Assembly (NCBI GenBank): GCA_032718475.1
Contig: JAUCBJ010008239.1
Location: 1 to 51,529 of the forward strand
Reading direction: 5' to 3'
Length of the DNA stretch: 51,529 nucleotides
Origin: Nemertoderma westbladi
Lineage: Eukaryota; Xenacoelomorpha; Nemertodermatida; Nemertodermatidae
Both the position numbers and the translations under genes were made by a program. Under the pieces are notes generated by a model, which was not told where the DNA came from, did no database searches, and saw only the letters and a program-made list of their open reading frames with translations. Below are positions 9,457 through 21,000 of the stretch, in pieces (position 1 is the first letter of the stretch; each line of letters opens with the position of its first letter).

Positions 9457-11817
9457 ACAATATCTCAATAACATAGGGTATTTCATACTTATAGTCTTAT
9501 TTTTGCAATACGAAAATACCAACGGTACGGATATGACAGTATGAACTATAACTGACAGGTCCGTCCTGCCTGCCTTCTAACTGTCTAAACACCCAACCAA
9601 ATCTCAACAAACCACACAACACACAACCAGCTGACAAGATCACAATAAATCACAACCTGAACCTACCTTAATTTATCTCACATTTCCATCCTGCCATCGG
9701 CCTACCTAACTGCCTAAACTGCTGAACTGATTAATATCACACATTCACATTACTGCATTAATAGGCCTATCTTTCTCCATGAACCACAAATCAGCAAATG
9801 TATGTTTCTTTTTAGAATAGCGTAGGCTAACTCTACGGTATTTGTCAGTTTGTATTGTTATGCTGTTATGTATATTATAATGCAGTAATGTTTAATGTAT
9901 AAGTAGGCTATGTATAAGCAGATGAGTGTAATTTTTAAAGTGTTATAGAATTTAAAGATCATGCTTCTGATTTATCGAATTATAGTTTTTATTTAAAAAT
10001 TTGAGATCTGTGGTGCGTGATTCATAGTTCAGTCTGACAGTAGTAACTGATATACTGTCTAAATGTCAAAAAATAATAATTAATAATAAAAAATATAGAT
10101 AGTTTTGTGTTAAACACCATATAGGATATATATATTTTATATATTGATATGATATATATTTAACATATATTATAACATTTTCTATTGATTTTAAACACGT
10201 TTTAGAACGATTCCATACTTTTTAAATATAATTCAGATTTTTTTTAAATGTTCTAGAACAAAAAGTATTTGTTCTAGAACATAATTTTTTTTTAAAAATG
10301 AATAGCTAACATCTTCTGGAACATTTTATATACAAATAGTTGATATATTATTTTATTATTATTTTAATTTATATTATATAATTTTATATAACTAGCTACT
10401 ACAAAATATGTATTGAAGGAAGTAGGATGTCGGAACCAGTGTCGAAATTACTAGCTAAACCTACCGAAAACACTAGCTACCATAAATTTTGTATCTTACT
10501 TAACGAGGGGGCTTCAAGTACGTCCATTGATCAAATTGTAGCAAATTGAAATTTATAGAACTCTCCCCATATCCAAATATCAAATTGTTGTAAAAAAAAT
10601 CTTGCCCCCAGTCACCGCCCCCAGTTAACTCGATGGCATGACCTTGTATATAGCAGTATAGTGCGCCTTGACTGCAGTAGGCGTACTGAATTAGTGAAAT
10701 TTCAATCGCAGAGGCGTGCAGCTTACAATGTAGTATGCCAATTGAAAATTCATGAATAAATGTAGGCCCTGGGTACTGTGTTACACTAATTCAGCAATTA
10801 TAATTATGTAGGCCTAATAAATAATTGTAACGTTTGTCTTCTCATGCGTTTCTCTAGAATTAATAATTAATATTATAAGCCTTTTTTAAAGGTTTCAGCA
10901 TGTGCTAATTTTATAATGTTTTAATTTTACAATACAATACTGCAATAGGCCGATAACAGTATAATAGCCTACATTACGCAACTATATTGAATAAATTTCA
11001 TATAGTCTTATAAAGTAGTCAGTTGTAATATAAAGTGATCTGTTGTGACTTAGAGTTTTAAATATCTTTACTACTGTCTGACTGTACTATGAAAACCACG
11101 TGGTGAAGTACCGGTAGTCCTAATGTATCAATTTTTCAAACAAATATTATACCGGAACAATAATGCTGTATTTCATAATTCAAAGTAAAATACATTTATT
11201 TATATTTGGCCATATTTATTGTACACAATAACGAAGGAAATGTCCAGTTTGAAATTATTTATCATACCGATGATTTAAAAAGCTAATATAAATAAGATAG
11301 GCCTACATTACTTACTTAAAGTTACAATTACTAATACAGTCATACCAAAGCGTATATTATGCATAATTTGTAATAACGTAAAGAAAAAGGGTTGTTTTAA
11401 CGGTTGGCCTATTTATATGAGTTGGACGTTATTAACCTAGGTATGGAACTAGGCTATTAAGTTAGTTTGGGGAGTTGGGACAGAGGGAATACGTTTTTCT
11501 GCCTATCACATACCGGTATTAGTTTAGTGTTAGTATTAGAGTCCAGGAGTCAGGATGTTTGGCTAACTACTACACGACGGTACGAAACACGAATTATGAT
11601 ATAGTGATATACAAACTCAAACTGTGCAGTAAATGCTAGGACTAGTACCGATGGTACGGATACCTGGTACACTAATCAGCTACAGCAGTACAGGTACCAG
11701 GCTACCTGCAGACCTGTCCGCATGGAACGTTTACCGGTACGTTAGAAGCGTTTGGTGTCGGACGCCTGACTGGAATTTATCTTTTGTTGGGAAATTCGTC
11801 ACCTGCAAGAGTACAAT
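9457..11817. other. AT-rich region upstream of the host gene
   Basis: No coding region is recognised. A hairpin with perfect 15-bp arms (ATGTTCTAGAACAAA) and a 5-base spacer lies at 10248-10282. Several TAGGCCTA and ACCGGTA palindromes are scattered through it. The promoter and 5' UTR of the gene starting at 11818 should lie near the right end, but I see no convincing TATA box or initiator. Confidence 0.4.
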
Positions 11818-12078
11818 ATGGACAATGATAGCGGTATATTTAATGTAACAATCACTGAAGAGAATGCATGTAAAGCAAGTTGTTCCTCGGACTTTGACAT
11901 TTACGACACGGAGATAATAACACCGCTAAATGAACTCGATATTCGGTCCACTGATAATAACGGTTGTAAGAGTTCGTCGGAAGGTTCTCCAAACGGCAGC
12001 GCGATATCAACTGAAATAGAAAGCACGTGTATAGGTTCATCGGGCGATGCACGCAGAAATACGGTGGGTAGAGGAGAG
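11818..12078 (+). CDS. Host gene exon 1 (start codon)
   Basis: Encodes residues 1-87. The ATG at 11818 has A at -3 and G at +4, a good animal context. The exon ends GGA GAG before GTATAC (donor at 12079), phase 0. Unspliced, the frame continues only to 12144. The segment is acidic and Ser-rich. FDIYD (residues about 27-31) resembles the short LDIY/LDLY motif that FLASH proteins use to recruit the histone cleavage complex. A 5' non-coding exon may exist but cannot be seen. Confidence 0.6.
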
Positions 12079-15000
12079 GTATACCGTAGTGTTGTGTTGG
12101 ATTTGGTTCAGAGTTTCAGATCAGATTTTATAAACAACATTTAACGGACCCTCTCACATTACTAACATTGCGTAATTTTATAATTAGTCTCAACATTTTC
12201 TTATGAGATACCTTGCCAGATTCTGTAGTTTACCTAGGCCGGTCTAAGTTTGAGTGTGATTTATCTAACTTAAATGGGTCTGAATTGAATAAATTGAACT
12301 TTGATGCAACCAACTATGGTAGATAATATAATTAGGTTTTTTTTTACAGAAGTTAAAGTAAATTATAATTGTATATAAATTATTGGGACGTCAATTTACT
12401 CATTTTGACCTGATTTCCGCTTCGCTCACAATTTCTATTTACTGTTTAGGAGGCGGAGCAACTTCGACAAGAAAACGAAGTTCTTAAGAAAAATTTGGTA
12501 GAACTTTATTACGCGGCTACAACGGAAATAGCAGAGCAAAGATCGAAAATCGCAGTGCTAGAACAATTACGGTAAGTTTCTCGTCCATGGAACAATTACG
12601 GTAAGTTTCTCGCCCATGGAACAATTACGGTAAGTCCCTGTAACAATTAAGGTGAGTCCCTCGCCCTTGTCCGGAACAATTACGGTAAGTTCCTCGTGTC
12701 TGGAACAATTACGGTGAGTTCCTGTAACAATTACTTTAAGTTCCTCCTCCCTGGAACAATTACGGTAAGTTCCTCGTGAACCTCGTGTCTGGAACAATTT
12801 TGTTAAGTTTCTGGAACAATTACAGTAAGTTTCTGGAACAATTTCGTTAAGTTTCTGGAACAATTACGGTAAGTTCCACGTGCTTGGAACAATTACTGTA
12901 AGTCCCTCGTGTCTGGAACACTTACGGTAAGTTTCTGGAACAATTTCGTTAAGTTTCTGGAACAATTACTGTAAGTCCCTGCGTGAACCGCGTGTCTGGA
13001 ACAATTTCTTTAAGTTTCTGGAACAATTACGGTAAGTTCCTCGTGTCTGGAACAATTACGGTAAGTTCCTCGTGTCTGGAACAATTTCGTTAAGTTCCTG
13101 TAACAATTACGGTAAGTTCCTCCTCCCTGGAACAATTACGGTAAGTTCCTCGTGTCTGGAACAATTACGGTAAGTTCCTCGTGTCTGGAACAATTTCGTT
13201 AAGTTCCTGGAACAATTTCGTTAAGTTCCTGGAACAATTTCGTTAAGTTCCTGTAACAATTACGGTAAGTTCCTCGTCCCTGGAACAATTACGGTAAGTT
13301 CCTCGTGTCTGGAACAATTACGGTAAGTTCCTCGTGTCTGGAACAATTACGGTAAGTTCCTCGTGTCTGGAACAATTACGGTAAGTTCCTCGTGTCTGGA
13401 ACAATTACGGTAAGTTCGTCGTTCATGGAACAAATACGGTAAATCCCTCATCCATGGAACAATTACGGTAAGTTCCTCGTGTCTGGAACAATTACTGTAA
13501 GTTCCTGTAACAATTACGGTAAGTTCCTCCTCCCTGGAACAATTACGGTAAGTTCCTCGTGTCTGGAACAATTACGGTAAGTTCCTCGTGTCTGGAACAA
13601 TTTCGTTAAGTTCCTGGAACAATTTCGTTAAGTTCCTGGAACAATTTCGTTAAGTTCCTGGAACAATTTCGTTAAGTTCCTGTAACAATTACGGTAAGTT
13701 CCTCGTCCCTGGAACAATTACGGTAAGTTCCTCGTGTCTGGAACAATTACGGTAAGTTCCTCGTGTCTGGAACAATTACGGTAAGTTCCTCGTGTCTGGA
13801 ACAATTACGGTAAGTTCCTCGTGTCTGGAACAATTACGGTAAGTTCGTCGTTCATGGAACAAATACGGTAAATCCCTCATCCATGGAACAATTACGGTAA
13901 GTTCCTCGTGTCTGGAACAATTACTGTAAGTTCCTCGTGTCTGGAACAATTACGGTAAGTTCCTCGTGTCTGGAACAATTACGGTAAGTTCCTCGTGTCT
14001 GGAACAATTACGGTAAGTTCCTCGTGTCTGGAACAATTACGGTAAGTTCCTGGAACAATTTCGTTAAGTTCCTGTAACAATTACGGTAAGTTCCTCCTCC
14101 CTGGAACAATTACGGTAAGTTCCTCGTGTCTGGAACAATTACGGTAAGTTCCTCGTGTCTGGAACAATTACGGTAAGTTCCTCGTGTCTGGAACAATTAC
14201 GGTAAGTTCGTCGTTCATGGAACAAATACGGTAAATCCCTCATCCATGGAACAATTACGGTCAGTTCCGGTAATAATTACAGTAAGTTCCTCGTCCGGGA
14301 ATAATTACGGTAAGTTCCTGGAACAATTACAGTAAGTTCCTCGTGTCTGGAACAATTACGGTAAGTTCCGGTAACAATTACTGTAAGTTCCTCGTGTCTG
14401 GAACAATTACGGTAAGTTCCTCGTGTCTGGAACAATTTCGTTAAGTTCCTGGAACAATTTCGTTAAGTTCCTGTAACAATTACGGTAAGTTCCTCCTCCC
14501 TGGAACAATTACGGTAAGTTCCTCGTGTCTGGAACAATTACGGTAAGTTCCTCGTGTCTGGAACAATTACGGTAAGTTCCTCGTGTCTGGAACAATTACG
14601 GTAAGTTCCTCGTGTCTGGAACAATTACGGTAAGTTCGTCGTTCATGGAACAAATACGGTAAATCCCTCATCCATGGAACAATTACGGTCAGTTCCGGTA
14701 ATAATTACAGTAAGTTCCTCGTACGGTAAATTGGAGAGATACGCCTATTCCTACTATCGGAAGAGACGGTAACAATACCTGCAATATCCTACTGTAAAGT
14801 TTGTAAATCAAATCATAAATCCGACCTTCTCACCAAAACAGTAAACCCCAAGTAAGCGAATATATTGCAGTATCGATCTCTTTTAACCGGTGAGGCAGAA
14901 AACAGTCTACGAGCAGACAAACTTCGATAAAACAAAATCCCGCGCAGCGAATCCTAAAATCAGGCTGACTCACTGACGGACTAAGAGGCTCGTATACTTT

Positions 15001-18000
15001 GCCGCGGTGTGATTTATATATGGTTGGGCAAAGGGACGCTAGCTAGGTACAGAGCAGATTTGGAGATGTCTAACTAGCGAGCAAAGTGCAGTAAGGACGA
15101 AAGTTAATTTTATATATTTCGAGGTGTAAATAATTTCTAACGCACGTGTGTTAATTCTGAACGGTCAAAGCAGTTTTGCTCCTTCACATATATAATTACT
15201 GGGTATGGTGTGCATTTTACGAATATTCTAATTTGTAACTTGTAGGTCCAATACTCACGAATGATAAGGTTCCTTCCCCTCTTGCGTATTTCCAGGACTC
15301 AAATTCAGGCATAAGGTTAATACTACGCCCAGAATTCGGCAATTTTAGGTACCAGGTCCCTGATACTAAGAAGAGATGTGTTAGTTTACTACTGTAGGCG
15401 TACGGGTACTAATAGCTATCCTGGCTCCTATCTAGAATTTTAGTCACCCAGGTAGTCCAGGTAACTTCCTATTAGGGCGTTGGCGGGGACACGGTAGATG
15501 TTAGTATATCCCTGATAGCCTCAATTTATTTGCGCCTAGCGTAAACTGCCCTACCGCCTGAACGGTACAATCCCAATTCAGGTGAAAACACAGCAACCCC
15601 TTTAGCCTACAAGTTCTGATGTAACGGACACCGTTGTACGGTAAATAGTCGCACACACACCTGTACTTAGCAAGAGTTAAGCGTACAGTTTGCTGCACCC
15701 TAACCAATGTGTATGCCTTGTACCGGTGTGCCTACGTCCTATCTGCGTACTAGTATCTGCTCTCTCTCTCTCTCCCCCCCGTAGGAATATGAAGGTCTAC
15801 TGCGGTTTTTCCTGAATCAAGACAGTACAGTCCCTATGATGTAATTTTAGGCTTGCAGCGTGTCACTACGTCTACCTTTGATCTTTTGGTCTTACACTTA
15901 GGTAGCAAGGATCGAACGCTGTCTAACCTTTCAGGCGATGGGCGAATAACTAGATGGTATTGCGGGTTGTCTCCCGTCTACATTCCCGTGATGTTCCCGT
16001 TCATTGCTGCGGCCCGATCTCTAGCTGGCCATCCTGTCCCTGAGTTTGTTCACCGTAGTGAAACCATATTAAAACAGATAGAAAAGGGCTGAGATGTGAC
16101 TAGTATTTCTGACTTTATTACAAAACATATAATAACTATTATACAATAAACAATGTAATCTGAAATAAGACAGAAAGCGAATGATGGAAATTGCAGTAGT
16201 GATTGAGAACTAATGAACGAATCGCACCTTTATATACTAAATTTGTGCCGCAATCAATCGAGAAAATTCTCGATTGTTCTATGGGTTCTAACAAGGTTTT
16301 AAAGATAGCTTATTGGTCCAGCTAATATATAACTTGCACGACATTGGTTACAATCAAATAACTACAGCCTTATTGGTACAGACAAATGCAATTAATTTGT
16401 AGCGGTTAATTTAAATGAGTTGAAATTCTGCACAAAAAATAATTCGCACTTACTAGGATTTGAACTCGATACCTACTATACTTATAATTTCCAACGCTCT
16501 ACCAACTGAGCTACTGAACCACTTGACCGATAGATGCATAATAGATAGAACCAATACTAATGAGAACTCAAAGCAATCTTTACAAAGTTAATTCGAATAA
16601 AATAAAATTTTGAAAATCCACGGCATTTAGGGAATATAATTCTATACCGCTCCATGAAAACAGGATATTATCGTGCATAAATATACGGTTTTCACCAATA
16701 ATCAATCAAACTATAGAATACTTAGGGCGTACTTACATATTTACAATTAAGTTTCAAACAATACTTCCTTTCTACGTAATGATTCGATACAAAATAATTA
16801 CAAATTCAAACTTTACGTATTTAAGGCTTTACTAAGTAAGTACAATATAAATCTAAATTAAATTCACCAATATAAATCTATTGCATCTCAAATATTGCAT
16901 AAATTCAAACAATTACAAATACAAATAAATGAAAACAATAAGAAAGGCTCGCGAGTCTTCCATCTACTATTGCATCTCAAATATTGCATAAATTCAAGTA
17001 ATTACAAATACTTTCGTACCTAAATGTAGATTGCATAAGTTTGGAATAATTACAAATATGAGTCTTTCTGAGCACAAAATTTTCTGTCTATAAAACTTTC
17101 TATTTCACTGTAAATACAAATACTGCTTATAAGATATAAATTGCATAATATTCGGAACAATATAAATTGCATAAGTTCAGAATAATATAAATTGCATAAG
17201 TTCGAAATAATCACGTAAATATAAGATATAAATTCTTACTAAATATAAATCTTACTAAATATAAGTCTTTACTTAAATATTAATATAAACTGCATAAGTT
17301 TAGAATAATATAAACCTTTGCATCTCAAATATGAAACATAAATCTTTCAAATATAAGTTCCTTCTAAATATAAACTTTCTAAATTTCATAAATTCGGAAC
17401 AATACAAATTGTATGAGTTTTCTAAATATAAAACATATAATTCAAAATAAATCACAAATCATAAGAAAGGCTCACGAGTCTTCCGTCCACCCTTGCCCTC
17501 CTTTTCATCGCTTAGTTGATCGAGCCCTGCCGCGTCCTCGAAAACTGCGCACAGGTGACTTTGCTCGCGATATGGGACTTGTGGGGCGAGTCACTGGTTT
17601 ACTTGGGACGTTGAGAGACGGTGCGACTATTTCCTCACAAATTCGTCTATTTGGCATCCCAAAACCTCGACCAATTCCTCGTGACCGATCAGTCGTCACT
17701 ACAGTTGGTAGAACGTCTGGGAACGCGTGAGAAGCGGACGACGCAGACCCAAGAGTAGCTTGCGCCCCCTGTTGATCAGCTGGTGTATGTCCCGATCCTC
17801 CTACTGGTTCTCTTGGAAGTGATACCGTATCCCGAGTAACTCGAATAGTCGGCTCAACTCCCTTGCGTTCTTCCACATTAATAATTTTCTTCAATTGTTG
17901 GCCCACTTTCTGGACCCGTATGATCCTACCCTGCCCGTCCTCCCGAGGGTGACGTGCAGACGGCGCAACCGGAGTGGCTGATATATTCGTCGCCTCTAGG

Positions 18001-21000
18001 ACCTCTTCTTCCTCGAATACGCTCGCTCGTATACGTTTATGGTAAAACGCGGCTCGGTACGCCCATGCGACGGTTAACCAAGCTCCTTTATTCCGCTTTT
18101 CGGTTCGGAAACGATCAAATTCACCATACGTGATACGATTTACGACTTTCTGAAAATTCCACGTGTTTTTGTTATCCGGGTGAATCTGTAACAGATACTC
18201 GCGCACCACTCGAAATCCGCTGTCGTGGGGCAAAATATCGACAACCTCGATAAGTTCGTCATACTGGGGCATAGCGGAGATATATCCTTCCGACATCATC
18301 GTCTGGGGATTTACCGCCCAAAATCCGAGATGCGCTCTCATCGGAAACCGTCTTCTTTGTGCCGATACATGTTCGTCGGCCAAATCTTCCCACTCATCAA
18401 ATAACTTCCTCACGAGTTTTACAGATTCATGTTCATAAGGTATGTCTCTTAGTTGGCATTCAGATGCTCGATGTCCCTTTATATTGCAGTAAGTACATTG
18501 AGCCATAAATCTCCAGCAAGTATAAAAGGTATGAGACCCTTGATCCCCACACCATCCACAGATTAGCTGAGTCGTAGTAATGTGCTTTCCACTGCACTTT
18601 GCCATATGATGTCCAGCGACGCCACATTTACTACACATCGTATTAGCAGGGTACCACACTCGTTCGTATATAAGATCTCCAATCGGTCGAGCGCTTCCTC
18701 CCATACTATAATCGTAATCATCTGGGTCTATGGGTTGGTAGGTTTCTGAAGGTTGTATACAAACTATAGCATCTGTTGCTTCAAGTTGTCGAATCTCCGT
18801 CTGAGATTTCTTCGGGAGGTTCCTTTCTATCTCAAGAAGTTCCTCTAAAGGATCGTCGGCGATCGTAGTAGTTACGTTGAAATCATCACCGAGGTGACCG
18901 ATAGGCGCGCGCGTCTGCCGTGATTCATCCGTAATTTCCACAATACGTTCTCCTTCATAAGGTAACATAGTTGTTGATGGTTCGAACACCTCGCCAATAT
19001 CGGTTCGGGATTTTCCTTATTCAAACGCATCGGAATCGCATTTCGTTGTTCGCGCATACAAGAACCGCATTGATAATAAAGTTTATAAACTGAAAATGCT
19101 TCTTTGGTTTCTCTATCGTCCCCTCGAGTTCGTCTGTAAAGATGCATTCCATCGAATTCATCACGTACCGCGGGCATAGGTTCGTGCGCCTTTAGGTATT
19201 GCATGGTATGATACAAACGACTAATTTCAGTATCGGGGTCTTCGCTAATGTCTCCCGTATCACACAAAGCATCGTACGGGTAAAGTTCGTTGAAGGTTTG
19301 GCGCAAACTTTCGATTCTTTCGTTCAATGCGTTTTGCCTTCTCTTTAATACATTCGAGTCATATTTAGTTCTCGCGAGTTTCGCTGTACTTTCCGATAAT
19401 TCTTTTATACCGAATATAGTATAATCCTTGGCTCCAAATCTTTCGAATGGCGCTGCTGCCTCCTCTTGGATATCATATCCCCACCTCGGCTCTCCTTGTA
19501 TCCCTTTCTCCATAATTAGAGGTGTAGTTACATAATCATTACTACTAGAGGGAATACAACAGAGTTTGTAGTTAGTTGTGAGGAGACGTGAGAGTTTCGT
19601 CTGCCCTTTGGGCTTCGACAACGCTCTAACCTCCTACCCATAGCCTAAGATCTAGGGTTTCTTTAATGACACGCTGCTTCTTATCTAAAAATTTTTGCCG
19701 AAATAAAAACGAATTTGGGCTAAACTGGCTGTGAGTCTAAAATACTCACTTTTTGATCCCAAACTATTATCAGAAAATAAGCAGTCAAGAATTAGTAATA
19801 AATATAGGGGAGTCTATTTTGACGTAACTTATTGAAACAAGACCGTGTAAAATTTTAATTAAAATTTTAAGAAAGGCTCGCAAGTCTTCCTCTCTTGTTT
19901 CTCTAATTTTAAGTTCCACCCGACTGTACCCTGAAATCTATTCACTGGAGAAAATTTTAAAAATTTTTCAAATCCAAATGGATTGTCTAAAATTTCGAAA
20001 ATGTCTCAATATTGTGAGTTCCAAGTAGAATTCCATTTCTTATACCTACAAATCCCGCTCCTATGTGACACATAAGGGTACTACCCTCAATGTTCACATA
20101 TAAAGACAATGGAATTCTACCGCTGTCCTTAATACGGTGTACAGGTACGTGGAAATCTATTTGTAAACTCCTAATTATTTACTAGTATTAGGTGGAGATT
20201 TGTAGTCTCCAGACTCGTTACGAGTCTCTTCAAGAAGTACGAGACGTTGAGTCGGTCTGTCTACTGTACGACCGTCAATTGTCCGTACTGTCACAGTTCT
20301 TGTCACTCCATCCATAGATGGATGTGTGGCTAAAATGACACCTGTTATCCAGAAGCGTCTTTTTAGATTCACTTCTGCCAACAGCACGTGATCTCCCGGC
20401 TTTAATGCGCGGGTGTTATTGTACCAGTTTGTTCTGGCAGAAATAGAGGGCAAATAATGGTTTTGCCATATTTCCCAGAATTTGTTAGCTAGTAATTGCG
20501 TGATTTTCCACGCTTTTCTCCCGTAACTATCGCTTTCCATTGGAATGGAAAGCGGCGTCAAAGTCGTCGGTGCCTGCATTAGCAGGTGTGCCGGTGTCAA
20601 AGCAAACTGGGATTGTTTGTCATCGGGTACTAATACTATTGGTCTAGTATTTAGTATTGCCTCGATTTCAACAAACAATGTTGTCAGTTGGTCGTCTGTT
20701 AATATGTGGTTTACTGGAATGACCTTTGCCATGGCTGTCTTTATAGATCTAATCAATCTCTCCCAGACTCCGCCTCTCCAAGGACTATCTGGAGGATTGA
20801 ACTTCCAAACAATCTTGTGAGGTTGCAGTTCGTTTGAGATTTGATCATGATCTAATTTCTTAAAGGCTCTAGCAATCTCATTCCGAGCACCAACAAAGTT
20901 TGTCCCTTGGTCTGAGTACAAGCATTTTACTAATCCGCGTCTAGCGATAAATCGCCGTAGTGCTAGTATAAACGCGTTGGTGGAAAGATCCATCACACGT

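Noticed and set aside
11633-11848. 71-residue ORF just upstream of the host gene
   Set aside because: Overlaps the ATG of exon 1 in another frame and shows no domain; probably 5' UTR.
12567-13571. Minus-strand ORFs with NCSREEEL-type repeats
   Set aside because: Produced by the splice-donor minisatellite; the frames change with unit length.
15853-16092. 79-residue ORF duplicated in both LTRs
   Set aside because: Lies in LTR sequence on the strand opposite to the element, has no ATG at its listed start and no recognisable domain.
16441-16530. Functional tRNA gene in the LTR
   Set aside because: The D-arm is good but the anticodon stem does not pair and the T stem is weak.
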